Part shown: piece after piece, positions 12,518 to 24,290 of the stretch
Position numbering within the stretch: the stretch's first letter is position 1
How the letters are laid out: each line of letters opens with the position of its first letter
NCBI GenBank assembly: GCA_016165875.1
Contig: JABBOT010000080.1
Span: forward strand, 8,848,172-8,912,171
Length of the DNA stretch: 64,000 nucleotides
Reading direction: 5' to 3'
Source of the DNA: Acanthopleura granulata
Lineage: Eukaryota; Mollusca; Polyplacophora; Chitonida; Chitonidae
Translations under genes and position numbers: made by a program
Notes under the pieces: generated by a model
Database searches by the model: none
Told to the model about the DNA's origin: nothing
The model's input: the letters and a program-made list of their open reading frames with translations, nothing else

Positions 12518-13191
12518 TGGGATGTTATTTCATCCGACTTTTCTCCGCTTATAAACAGCATCTTTATAAATGAAAAATTCGTCACTACCGTGTTATGAAG
12601 ACAAATTAAATGGGAAAACAAATATTCATACGTATTCAATATATGTGAGAAAAAGATTTTATTGTTCATCACCAAATCCAGGACGTGTTCAGCCATGTCA
12701 CCTGTCAATGGATTAATCAGATTCTCTCAGAAACGTAGAGCAAATCTTAACCTCTATTGAAAGATGCATATGGCTGCGGCCTTAAGGCAGTAAGTTTATC
12801 ATGTACCTGAGAAAGGGGGATTGTTTATTTCGGGCCGTCTATGGACTTGACTGACGTCTCTATAAGCGAAAAGTTCTTCAACACCAGGGTTATAAATACC
12901 ATTTGAATAAATAAATAAACACGGGAAAGTATTCTACATATGTGAGAAAATCTGTAGTTATTAATACGAAACAGTTCAAGATATTTTCCGACTTCTCATC
13001 TGCTAATGTATTTACACGGTTCTGACAAAATTATTACGCCGAAAATATATATATATGTATTGAGAGGTAATCCATTATAACGTGGAGTAGCAAACTGATG
13101 AAGACTCAGGTTGACATACCTGATAGAAAACACTGTCTCTATCATATTATTAATTTTTTAATACACAGTGTAGGGTATCAGTAATCTGAGG

Positions 13192-14096
13192 TGTAAAAAC
13201 GGTATACGAAATGGCGGCACAACTCCCAGACAGGGATAACCCTCACACAACAACTAAAACTAAAAAAGAAAACACGAAGACACTTACAGACGTTCAACAT
13301 ATATAAATGAGTGAACTAATCTAAGTGGTACAAGCTGTTTACAGTGTACCAGAACAATGCAAACGATAACAAACTATAATTTCTTACGAAGATTAGAGCA
13401 GACCACAATTCGTCGAAACACAACGAGCAAGTTTCAATCCACAGAAACAGATAGATCCATAGTTTCTTGTGCATTCCGGGAAATGCCGATCGGTCAGATC
13501 CATGGCACGTCGGCTATTGTTTGTATCAAACCCCGTACAAGGGATGATGACCAGTGGAGCTCTAGAAAATGCAATCATCTGGCCTGACACAAAGTGACCT
13601 ACAAAAGTCACAGTGGAAATTGGGGTAGATGTAGGTCATAGCACAAAGAGACAATCAGCACTGCAAGCTCAGAAACCAGCCTCCAATAGAAAAACAGAGG
13701 GCGATGAAACAGCTCACTCAAAAATGTGCTCGTGCAGCATAAATGGAGCTTTCAAAATGAAGATTAGCCCTCATTAACCCTAGCAAAATTCCAGCAAATA
13801 TATTTTCACAACGGACGGTGGATGAGTAAATGGTTACGCTGTAAACTGCAAATCTAATCTATCGAACTTTCTAGACTCTTTAATTGTAGACACTTTTACA
13901 ACACTGGCATTATTTTCCAGAAAGGAAAACCTAAGCGCAAAGACGCGACAGCTCAAACATAAACAAGAGCTTAAGAAAACCTTATCGATCTCCAGCGCAG
14001 AAATAGATGCATAAACGACTCAAGACCTAGTTTTATGTCTGACCAGGTCAGCACAACAACACAAAAACACAATGTATTAAAGACGGGGTGACAACA
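13192..14096 (-). mobile_element. diverged solo LTR, same family
   Basis: Reading the minus strand, the copy begins TGTTGTCACCCC and ends CGTTTTTACA, matching the TG...CA ends of the copies at 14347 and 29563. Shared internal landmarks are AACACGAAGACACTT and the TTTACAACA/CCAGAA region. No 4-bp target duplication is visible at these ends, and internal divergence is high, so this is an older insertion or the boundaries are slightly off. Confidence 0.6.
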
Positions 14097-14346
14097 AGTT
14101 ATAATATATATTAAAAAACGTTTCGGCGTTTTAGTTTGAGTCGTTGCTTTTCAAAATTGCGTTGATGTATCAGAAATGTGGCCTCTTATCAAAAGTGGTA
14201 TCGCTTTGCGATGAATATGTTAGAGAATTATCAATATCTTTGTCATCTTCAAGACCGTTTGTGTGCCCACTTGACAGGGTCTTTGGCTACTGTCGCAGTG
14301 ATTCTGGATGTTACACAGGATAGGATACAGTCACCGCCCTTGGTGA

Positions 14347-15327
14347 TGTAAGGGTACCAGTATCGGAGAGGGAAAATGATAAACAAGTGGATTGTTCAAC
14401 TCTCAGACAGCAATAGGCCTTACCCAAGATAAATAAAGAAACACGAAGACGCTTGAATAAGTTCAATACATATATTTGAACAAAGTAGGCAAATAGTACA
14501 ACTGATAATAATACACAAAACAATACAGATAATCAAAAAATATATTGTTTCTTACTGACGATAGCGTCTAAATCCGGATGGGTTATTCCGGTTTCAAAAG
14601 GCAAGTCAGTCCACGTAAATATAGAATCCACAGCTCTTTAGAATTCTCGAATCGAAGGATGAAAGTCCGGTAGGTGACGAACAGTAGGATATGGTGCGTC
14701 GATGATATCCAATTGCTCGTGAAGGTGTAACTTCTCAGGGCGGACGGGTTGACAGTAGCATCCGTGACGCCGAGCTGGCGATCGATGTTTCACTTCTCGG
14801 AAATATACACAAAGTCACTTTCAGGGTAAACTGGGATGAAATGTACGTAATCGCACAAAGAGCGATAGAAGTTCCAAAACTTTGTCTCAAACAAAATAGC
14901 AAGAAGCGAAACACAAGCTCACAAAGTGCTATGTACAGAAAAATGGAGTGCAAAATGACGTATGTAGAATGGCACCCAAGCCTCTCCACTCCCAACAAAG
15001 TCCTTGTTCTCAAGTGGACATAAACAAGATGACTGTGAAACTTTTAATTCCGTCTCTCATATTTATAGACTAACGTAAAGGAAATTCTGGATGGTTTGAT
15101 TGTCAACATGTTTACAACATGGGTACATCTTTCCAGAATGTACACTCTATGTGCAATGACACGAAACTCATAAACACAGAAGCCTCGAGAACAGAACGAG
15201 AACGAGAATTCCAGTGCGGGATATAACGTACACAGAGGGGAAAATGTAGGTCAGACAATGACCCGGTTAGCGCAAAAACAAAATAAAAAAACATAATAAT
15301 ACTATTTTAAAGACTGGGTTCGTAACA
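14347..15327 (-). mobile_element. solo LTR with 4-bp target duplication
   Basis: This element of about 981 bp has TG...CA ends (minus strand TGTTACGAACCC ... GGTACCCTTACA). It is flanked by GTGA at 14343-14346 and 15328-15331. The empty target is seen in the paralogous B blocks, for example TGGTAAGTGTGTAATGAAG near 38782. A TATAAATA core lies at 15060-15067 on the minus strand. No internal retroelement genes are present, so it is a solo LTR left by recombination. The superfamily (Gypsy or BEL-like by target length) cannot be decided without the coding region. A frame seen in the other copies is broken here by a stop. Confidence 0.85.
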
Positions 15328-16074
15328 GTGACAAGTGTACATTAAGCTAGTGTTGTACGAGAACAGCCCAAGCAATGAAGTCAACCACGGACTCTTTCAC
15401 CCCACCCTATTTTTCAAGTATTTATTTTGTCTGGTAAGAAACGACTTAATTAGCTCAAGGTATCCAGCGGCTTAATCGTCCCTAGATGAGAGAGAGAAAG
15501 ACGTACCAAGATCGATAAATCTTCTCATCATCAATACACCTAGGCGTCTGTCTGCTGTCAGTTCAACGAGCTCAGCGAATGGACTTGAGACTCTTACGCA
15601 GCTCTCCTTCTTCTAGATTACAGACTCTAAACAATAACACTGCGTTGAACAAGAGAACAGCCGATAAACATTACGTCCAGCTCCTATCGCTTGATGATTT
15701 CTAGGAAAGCTAACGACTTTGATGACTGCGTAAAACTATCTGCCGTTATGTGTAATTTGACAGATTGCTTTGTCACATCTCCGTGGTGAACAAGTACAGT
15801 TGCTAAATAGGGTTTTTCTGCAAGTTAGTTATGTAAATTTGAATTCATATTACACATCAGTAGGCCTACATGTGTGTTTGGCCAGGCGTGGACGCCTTTG
15901 CGTCTTCTTGCATTGGTATTTCGCCCTCACTCCAAACGCTTGGTGCGATTAATAATCATCAAAACTGATGTCAGAAAACAACGCCGATCTTTTTACAAAT
16001 GACGACTCATACTTTCGGACTTGTTGTGTATAATGAACATGAAACATTGAAATTTGAAAACTGATTAATTTTTT

Positions 16075-16094
16075 GGGGTGGGGGTGGGGTGGGG
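16075..16094 (+). other. potential G-quadruplex
   Basis: Four runs of four or five G are separated by single T loops (GGGGTGGGGGTGGGGTGGGG) at the start of block D. Single-base loops with runs of at least four G are among the most stable intramolecular quadruplex arrangements. The paralogous D at 23420 keeps only GTGGGGAGGGG. Confidence 0.75.
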
Positions 16095-16849
16095 CATTTA
16101 ATAGACATTTTATTATCTTTGTTGTTGGAATACGATTGTCGGATTTGACGTTTAGATTCGTTTAATTCATATTCTTAAATAGGCGTTAATGTGGAAACTA
16201 GTTTCATTCTAACTGCACAGTTGCCTTTCTTGAAGATAGGCGCCAACGCAGTCCATTTTTCCCCTTTTCCGCCTTATTTTGGTTAAAGGGACAGGACAAT
16301 TAAAAATGCCGAATTAGTAAAAATAAATCACAACTATATTGCCCTATATAATCTAGCACTGCCGATTTCTATTTTACGTCAACCACCAGTGGTTTTCAGT
16401 GTAATCTCTCATCGTCGAAATGCCTTTCAATACACAAAATGAATCTTGTAAATATGCGCAATAATGCTTCAGCTCCTAATCTGCAAAGATCCTGTTAAAA
16501 CCGGAAATATTCTGCCAGGCGTTTCACTATTTGGAGTAATGTCCTGTAAGAAGATGTTTGTGTATATTGATGATAAATATGGCAACAACCACCAAAAGAC
16601 GCATTCGAATCGTATAAAGTCAGGATTAAGGATATATTGTAATTATCGATTTTCTTACGTGAAGCCTTATGTACTCCATCAACACAGGAGAAACGTATAT
16701 ACAAATAAGTGAATATTGCGACTCGACCATGACAAAAAGAAATCGCAAATTAGCATAGAGAAAAAAATCATATGCAGCTTATACTTGTACGCTAACCAAA
16801 GAAAGGTGAAAAGATCTAATTTGATTATTTGATTGGTGATCACATTGCA

Positions 16850-16975
16850 CTCAAAAAGTATTTCAGGTTTTTGACGGCTTAAGGTTTAGGAGTGGAGAAA
16901 ACCGATCATAGTCAGGAGAAACCATGGTTACCTCGTCAGGCGTTGGACAATGTCTAACAGGAAAAGCCGGTTGAC
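16850..16975 (-). mobile_element. SINE A-related fragment inside block D
   Basis: ACTCAAAAAGTATTTCAGG is followed by GGAGTGGAGAAAACCG and GGAGAAACCATGGTTACC. It is collinear with 24168-24290 and 8585-8700. Confidence 0.6.
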
Positions 16976-17100
16976 CTGCAATAGAAGTATATACCACACT
17001 GAAGAGAAAAAATCACAAAGCATAAATGGCATCACGAAGAGTCAATATGTTACCATGTACGATTCTGTTTTGTAGCAATCTGAAAGTATGACGAAACTGT

Positions 17101-17180
17101 CTTCCAGCTGAGACTGGCTTTCTCTCCGGTCGAACATGGGAAGGTCTATCAGTTATAAACCTGCACGTGGTCGTGGGTTT
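17101..17180 (+). mobile_element. SINE A central fragment
   Basis: AGACTGGCTTTCTCTCCGGTC and GGGAAGGTCT followed by CGTGGTCGTGGGTTTCC correspond to the middle of SINE A in sense orientation. Head and tail are missing. Confidence 0.6.
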
Positions 17181-18306
17181 CCTATAAACAGATACATAGA
17201 TGAGGGTTTAGTCATTACTGCGTTATTGTTCAAGTTAAAAGACTACAGATTGTGTCGCTTTACAGAGAAGAATGATCAACAAACAATGAGCTTCCAAAGA
17301 GATGCCGATATACATGCACGATAAAAGCAAACGTAAATTCTAACACACTTAAAGACTTTGTTTGTGGTCACCAATCGCGATATGACAATCTAGCAAAACG
17401 TTCTCCTTTCATCCTAATAAAATTGTTTCACAGTTTTCATGGAGTCATTGTTGAAAATTAAAAGACTGTCAACACAAGTCAAATCTGAATAAGCAGTACA
17501 CTACAATAAGGTCTCGGTACACGCATTGTGTCAAAACGATTTTTGCTTCATTATGTTTGTGTTGAGTGCCATTTCACATATTTCTCGAGTTGTAAGGTTT
17601 ATCGGTGGTGAGTTTGTTAAAAAGGAGTTCAGTAAAATATGATTTGATTCGTCACATTGCTTTGGACTCAATCGTTCAGAAGGTTCTCTGTATTAATTTC
17701 TAGTCAAGTAAGAGATCCAGTGCCATTTCTTTCTACTAACACAAAGGAATTCTTCAACCAGAATATCTATAACGCGAAAGCGAGTTATTCTGATGAAGAC
17801 ACAGTCAAATGTCGAGAACAGAAGAGTTTATCATTAACAATGATTATTGGCCTACAGGCACAAGCAGGTCAAGTATCAAAGGAAAAGATGCCTTATCACT
17901 TGAATTCGGTCTCGCCTACAGGGATTTTATCCAACAGGTATTAGATCTAAGGACATTTCTGATCAGGGTCCTTGTAACATTTACCGGTCGTCTTACCTGT
18001 CCTATGAGTAAGGATAGTTAATTGCATGGTGTTGTACACTGTGCAGAGGAGGTGTGATAATACACGGGAAATAGATGGTTGAGCGCGTCCAATGTCACTT
18101 CCTTGAGGAATTATATACTCTATGAATCTACGTTACGTTCAAGAGTCCACAGGTTAATTTCAACTCACTTTCCTTTGATGCTGTTTTCCTCTGATCTGAT
18201 GAAGCAGAAGACATATTCCGTTGTGTCATGTAAAAGACAACATGAAGAGTAAAACTACGTGTACAGTAACGACCACAGAGACGCCAATGATGTTTTTCGT
18301 TTTCTC

Positions 18307-19535
18307 TAAACACCTACAGGTTCTTGCAGAACAGTTTTAGTGCCCAAAGCCCCAGTTGTACTCTTTGTAATCAGAGTCGTGTCATATATATGGCCGAAAA
18401 CAGTGATAGGACTGGAAATGACAAATAACAATGATTCTTTCTCCATGCTACATATTTTCACAACTCATCGACAGCCAACCTTTTTTTCCTTTCTTTGAAT
18501 CAGGGAGTTGATAACCATTATGATTTTAAATTCAAAGCCCGGTAGAATTGTTTTCTTATCAAATCTCGCTTACGTAAAACCGGTTTTGACCTTGTGACAG
18601 TGTCGTGTACCATTGTCCTGTCTAATCACGATCAATAAAACTGCCCTGATGCCTCTGGCATAGCATGTTAAAGTATTAATTTACGTACAGGCTAAGCTGA
18701 GTTCACTAGGTGTAAACCAGCTTATAGTAATAAAAGCTGAAAGGTTGCCAGGAATTGGTACAATTAAAACTAAGACACTGACTGGCGTTTGTGACATAAT
18801 CCCTACTTAGGCATCCCTACTAGTAATTTGATAACGACAGCAACACGGAGAGTAAAACTACATCAACGACGACAGTGTGATAGATGGTAAATTGCCACAC
18901 GTAACTGATGAATTGTGGCCAATGATCAACTCCTTCTATGTTTTTTCTGTTCTTCAGACAATACACTAGGTGTATCCTGTTCCAGGACAGTTTGTTTGCC
19001 TCCAACTCCCCGGTAATGAAGGTCTGAAAACAGTCGTAGGACTGGAGGTGTTGTGTTACAAATGAACCTTACTCCTTTTTCCCTGAGAAATACGTCTTCT
19101 TGTTTTGACAGCTCATGAACAACCAAGTGTTGTCGCTATTTCTTGAATCAGTGAGCTCGGAAACATGGTGATGTTAAATTCAAAACACTTTTCTGCTGTT
19201 AAAATATAGAGTGAAATCGAGTAGCATTGTTATCTTATGAAATCTCGCTTGCTTAAAGCAATATTAGGAACCGTTGACTTTCTATAAGCTCGTTAAACCC
19301 GTGTTTAGCTTGTAAATGTTACTCCTAGCACTGTCCAGAGTCATCACGATCAATGAAATTGCCTTGGTGTCTCTGACATGGCATGTTCAGATATCAATTT
19401 ATATACAGGCTAAGCAGAGTTCACCACATCGAAACCAGGTTGTTGTAGTAAAATGCTAAAATATTGTGAGGAATGGGCACTGTTAAAATCAAGATAACTG
19501 CTGGTGTTTGTGACATAATTTAGGCCTATTGAGGT
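18307..19535 (+). repeat. local tandem duplication of blocks N and O
   Basis: 18307-18810 and 18957-19535 share the series GAAAACAGT-TAGGACTGGA, AATCTCGCTT, ATCACGATCAATGAAA-like and GTTTGTGACATAAT, about 650 bases apart. Unit 3 (25095-25710) and unit 6 (46270-46780) have one copy only, so this duplication is specific to unit 2. Confidence 0.7.
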
Positions 19536-19563
19536 CAGCGTGTTTCCAGACCATCCAAATAAC

Positions 19564-19788
19564 AGTGACCGAGGTGGGTTAGCGCAATGCAGCGTAATGA
19601 CCCATGTGCCTTTAACCAATGCGATCGCTGTGAGTTCAAGCCAAGCTCACTCTGGCTTCCTCTCCGGTCGTACATGGGAAGGTCTGCCGAAAACTTGCGG
19701 ATGGTCTTGGGTCTCCCCAGATCCGCCGTCATATAAATGAAATATTCTTGAGTACGGCGTGAAACGTCAATCAGGTAAATAAATAAAT
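19564..19788 (+). mobile_element. SINE A, nearly full length, sense
   Basis: A tRNA-like head (GGGTTAGCGC, then a B-box GTGAGTTCAAGCC at 19630-19642) is followed by CTCTCCGGTCGTACATGGGA, a shortened core lacking the GGAAACCGG part, then AAATGAAATATTCTTGAGTA and an AAAT tail. B-box placement supports origin from a tRNA and transcription by RNA polymerase III. Confidence 0.85.
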
Positions 19789-20584
19789 CAAAAAATAGTT
19801 TATTGCAGTTCTCATTGCAGCCAATAAGTCCGCGATTTTACGGGAGGATATCATGAAGTGGACTGGGCTGTTTTAAATGCAGCCTGCTGGACCAGAGAAG
19901 AATTCATGTAGAAACAGTAATACATACCTCAGGCATGGATAGACTGCAATACATCGCTGAACCCATTGGCGTGAACTCATTCTATACAGCAAAGTTACCT
20001 TTTTCTAGTATGGATAGCATTGTACACCTGAGCAAATGAATACGAACTAAAACCGTTCGTATTCAGTGGGTGTTTGGGCATTATTTGTGTAAAGTGTTTT
20101 ACGGTGTTTTAAGGTCACATTTGTGATGTGTTTTTGTTGTATACATACACATCTTCCTTTATGTGATTTCACCATTGTACCTTTAATCAAAACTGTTTCA
20201 GTTAAAGGCTGCGTTGGGTCATGGTTTTCCATTGGTGGACACCTCTAGCTAATGTTTTGGTCAAAGGCAGAAATTTTGAGGTAATAGGTCAAATCTAATC
20301 TCAAAATGAAACTCCTATGCTACAGGCGACTCGTTATTGCGTCTACCAAATACACTGTCCCTATATAGTCAGAAACCATAACTGAAAAAGTACAGCCGAT
20401 TCATCAGAGACTTGTGAATAACAGAATAAGGGATTAACTGCTGACTAGCCCACAGCATCGTCCCCAAAACTCCAATTCTTAATATTTCATAATTCCAATG
20501 GATGTTGTTAATACCTATATTAAGGGATGTCGTTACCTGAAGACCTTGTCAGCAACACAGGTGAATAAAACAGTGACATGATTC

Positions 20585-20660
20585 TGTTACGGATTTCACA
20601 TTATGTGTGACAGTTTTGCAACCATCACACTGTCATCGCTGCTCTGGTTTTTACTCTATG
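20585..20660 (-). repeat. inverted copy of block M
   Basis: CCATCACACTGTCATCGCTG followed by TTTACTCT is the reverse complement of the M block (GGAGAGTAAAACT ... CAGTGTGATAG) at 18840-18890. The direct and inverted M copies bracket about 1.7 kb. Unit 3 repeats the arrangement at 24995 and 26545. Confidence 0.55.
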
Positions 20661-21121
20661 CTCTAGTCTTATATATTCTGTTCCCACATGAAGCGCGATT
20701 GTGCTGTTGAACTATGCATCCCCAAGGCTTGATCCACTTGCATTCTTTCCATGTTATTGCATGCACATCTGTGATGACATCATAGCATTTTGAAAAAAAA
20801 AAACTGGTGTTAAACTGCATTGAACACCAGTGCAATTTTTTTACCTAATTCTTCTTGAGCTATGGCACCAAGGGCCGTGTTAGTTGTTACTTCGGATTCG
20901 TTGCGATTCTATAGCCAGCCATGACCCCTGCTTTTTTATCCGAAACAGACGATTCGCTGGTTTTTGTTTCATACAAAATAGGTCATCGGGTAGATTTTGA
21001 TCTGTCACTGTTTTATGCTGACATCGGCCACCTCTCAATATAGATCGACTTAAATCACTTCACCGGAATAGAAATAGAAAAGCCGACACAGATATCACCA
21101 TGGTGAACAGATCAAATGAGC

Positions 21122-21128
21122 TATAAAA
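21122..21128 (+). promoter_or_regulatory. TATA box in G block, copy 2
   Basis: GAGCTATAAAATACTCGAG lies downstream of ACTTCACCGGAA (ETS-like core) and a GATCGACTTAAATCACTT segment shared with 27230, 33620 and 43200. Confidence 0.45.
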
Positions 21129-22811
21129 TACTCGAGTCTGAGCAGTAAAGTGCCTCTTCCGATACTATAGGGACCAATTACCTCCATTCTTTGCTTGACT
21201 GTCCATACATATCAAATTCCATCAATCCATGTATCCTGTTCCACCACAACTATACTAATGAATGATGTTTTCATGTAAACAATAGGACAGGATATGATCG
21301 AGTGTTTGTGAAATTTGACGTCAGGAAATTGTCAGGAAAATGAACACAAACACAAATGAACACAGATGTCTGTCGAATTGAGACAGATTCCACTGGATTC
21401 TTTTTTTATCCTCCAGTCAGCTAATTTGGCAAATTTGAGATTGCAGCTGCGGTCCATACAGGATTTCCTGATTTTACGTCAGCCTGCCTCGTAGTCTACT
21501 CATACCTATTACATTACAAGTCAACAAGTACAACTTGGCGGAGGTAAAAAGCCACTGGAAAACATGGTTAGAGTTTCAGCTTATCAGCTGGATAACATTC
21601 TTACATGCATGGTTAATTTATTCCAACGTTTAAGTTCATTCGACTTCAGTGGAAACAAAAGTGCCAGATCTACGGTAATGTCGCATCTACTAATAGTTTA
21701 ACATGATTCTGACAAAAACATGAAGCAAATGATATTTATTGAAAGATAAGCTGCAGACTTGAAGTAGCAAACTGATTAACCTTTGATATACCTGTGAGAA
21801 AGCCGCTTGATGTCAGTTCAGCTGGTTCAGTGAATGGGTTTCGATTCAAACACACCCACTTTTCTCCGCAGAGACGAAAGAACGAAATACTAACACTGCA
21901 GGGAACAAAGAAATGACAATAAACAATACGCCAACCTTCCATCGCTTCTTGATTTCTCAGAAAGCTTATCATTCCCTCATCTGCCTGAGTTTATTTATGA
22001 TCTCACGCGTCTTTTCTGAGATTGCACTGGCTAGTCAGAGCCTGTGTGTGCACTTGACTGGTAACGTAGAACAAACAAGTATCAGACTGGCCCGGTATTT
22101 ATTATTCGCTAATCAATGACATGCAAATGTTGATGTTCGCGGTGAACAAAGGCTGTTACTCAATAGGGGTTTTATCCACGTAGTTGTATAAATGTTTGAA
22201 TTTCATTATACATTATTTCATGTGTGTGTGGCGAGACATGGATTCCCCTAACTTCACGGTATGTTTCCCCCTTGGAAACGACCGCTTGACCAGTGTGAAG
22301 GTCATGTAGCAAACCCGTTCATGTTTGCATGCACTACAGGTAGAAAAGAAATCGTGCAGTGGTACTTCATCTATACTGACTAGTTTCTGAAATTAAGATG
22401 CGATGAATAGCCAAAGTTTTGTGTCGTTTTCAGCGCAAAACTTCTTCACAATACGTGTACAATTTCTTTTAGCAACTTGTTTTAACAGTATAGGTAGCAT
22501 TCAATCTTATCTCACTATGTCAAGTTCCATAAAAGTTTTCACTTAGTTATGATATACTAAGCTCAAACGTAGTTGATTGACATGCACTGTTGTCGATTAC
22601 GTGGTGATGCCTGACAGTGACGCAGAACCGGATACAGTCACCGCCTTTGGTGATAAGGGTGTAATGAAGTTATACAAGAATAGTCGAATCAGTGAGGTGA
22701 AGGATAGACCTTCTCAACGCAGTTGAGATATATTCTGTTTTTCAAGTATTGATTTTGTCTGCTAAGAATCGAGCTCATTGGCTGAAAATATCCAATGGCT
22801 GGATACTCCCT

Positions 22812-22934
22812 GATGAGGCAGAGAAAGACGAAAAGAGATCGATAAATCTCCGCGAGAATTTCAGCCAATACAGTGAAGCGTCTGTCTACTGTCAGGTCAA
22901 CGAGTTCAACGAATGGGCTTAGACTGCAGCTCAA
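22812..22934 (-). CDS. B-block mini-frame, copy in unit 2 (uncertain)
   Basis: On the minus strand, 41 codons align without indel to those at 38935-39060, 49686-49811 and 44044-44166. Shared anchors are SPF-ELV-LTVDRR and a terminal YRSLFVF-CLI. The first codon here is TTG rather than ATG, and the stop after the final isoleucine is lost, so the frame runs on. No family is recognised. It may be a remnant of a coding exon or a chance frame in duplicated DNA. Confidence 0.15.
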
Positions 22935-24167
22935 CTCTCAAGACTCAAAACAATAACACTGCGGTGAGTAAGGGAATAGCCAATACACATTACGTCCGGC
23001 TCTTAACGCTTGATCATTTCTAGGAAAGTTAACAACCGCTTTACGTGTATTTTGACAGATTACGTCACCCTGTGTGTATGAACTTCTCCTCTAACGAAAG
23101 CCACATACAAGTATCAGAGTGACTAGATATTTAAAGTCTGCAAATGAATGACATGCAAATATTTATTTTCTCGCGGTTAACACATACTGTTACTCAATAC
23201 GAGTTACCTGCGCGTAATTGTGTAAATCTTAAGTCATACTGCACATCAGTGCACATGTGCGTGTTTGGCCAGATGTGGACTTTAATTAACGATCAATTCT
23301 ATACAAAAAACTGAAGCTGAAAATAAAAACTGATGAAATGACCTTTCTTTGGGACGTATATAGTATACGTAATACGATGCACTGAAATTTAAACAAGTGT
23401 CTGAAAATCGTATTGTAGACATTTTATTATTTTGCTGTGGGGAGGGGTGATGCGAATATCGGGTTTGACATTTAGCTTTGTTGAATTCGTATTGTCAAAC
23501 GTGCAATAAACTGGAAACTAGTTTACATTGTAATGTTTTCTGCGCAAATGGCTCTCGTATCGTAACTCATTTTTCTTTGAGTTTTCATTTTTCTTTTTGT
23601 GTGCTCCAGAAACAGAAGAATTGCAATGCCAAATGAGTTCAATTGGCGCACAACTAAATTCCCCTATATTCCAGCACTGTCAATTTCAGTGTCACCTACA
23701 CCACCAGTGGCTTTCGATGCAACCTCTTCTCTTGGAAGCGTCTATGAATACAGCAACGGAATCTTTTGAATAAGTCCATTTATGGCCCTAATCTGCAAAG
23801 ATCCTATTCAAACCGGAAACATTCTGCAAGACTTTTCACTTCTAGCGATGCCCTATAAGAAGATATTAGTGTGTACTTATGAAAAATATGACGACATTCG
23901 CCGAAAGATGCTGTCAACTCATATAAATTCCGGATTTAAGAAATATCGAAACTATTAAATTTTCTCACGTTAAGACATATGTACTCCATCGTCAAAGAGG
24001 AAATATACATACAAATAGGTAAAGATTGCGCACTCGACAATAACAAAGAGACATCGCAAATTACCCGGCAGTAAAAAGTCATATTACATTTATTTTCGTA
24101 CTCTAACAAAACCAAAGAGACGTGAAAACATCTAATTTGAATAGTTGTTTTGATGTTCAAGCCGTAC

Positions 24168-24290
24168 ACAAAAATATTTCAAGTTTTGACAGAATTAGGG
24201 GTAGGAGTGGAGGAAACCTAGCACAGCTAGGAAAAACCATGGTTACCTCGTCACCCGCACCATGTACTAGGAAAAGCCGACTGACCTGCA
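24168..24290 (-). mobile_element. SINE A-related fragment inside block D
   Basis: AAAAATATTTCAAGTTTTGA is followed by GGAGTGGAGGAAACC and AAAACCATGGTTACCTCGTC, collinear with 16850-16975. The core resembles the GGAGGAAACCGG core of SINE A. Confidence 0.6.

Larger units (their letters stand above)
8255..13190 (+). repeat. array unit 1 (D fragment, E, M, F, G, H)
   Basis: This is the first recognisable copy of the roughly 7 kb unit. A D fragment (8255-8850) matches 16470-17080 and 23780-24310. E is at 9250-9630 (ATCAAAGG...; GTCACTTCC; TTCACAGCTGA). A weak M is near 9655-9740. F is at 10360-10760 (GTCAAATACACTGTCTTCAT), G at 11420-12060 and H at 12065-13090. Blocks N and O of other units are replaced at 9740-10360 by sequence unique to this copy. 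I see no intact gene within the unit, and its orientation matches the later copies. Confidence 0.75.
14190..17330 (+). repeat. array unit 1, blocks B, C and D
   Basis: B starts with the GGCTACTGTCGCAGTGATTC segment (matching 38711 and 49470), is split by the LTR at 14347, and resumes at 15332 with AAGTGTACATTAAGCTAGTG. Its core at 15420-15600 matches 22750, 38880, 44050 and 49640, but with a deletion of about 7 bases. C (near 15850) and D (about 15960-17330) follow in the same order as at 23230-24310. Confidence 0.75.

Noticed and set aside
13192..15327. A provirus with two LTRs
   Set aside because: Only about 250 bases separate the LTRs and they include array B-block sequence, with no primer site or gag/pol-like frames.
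18820..19005. Hydrophobic minus-strand frame in block M resembling a membrane segment
   Set aside because: Other M copies (25000, 50740, 60350) have stops or a different register, so the hydrophobic run reflects base composition.
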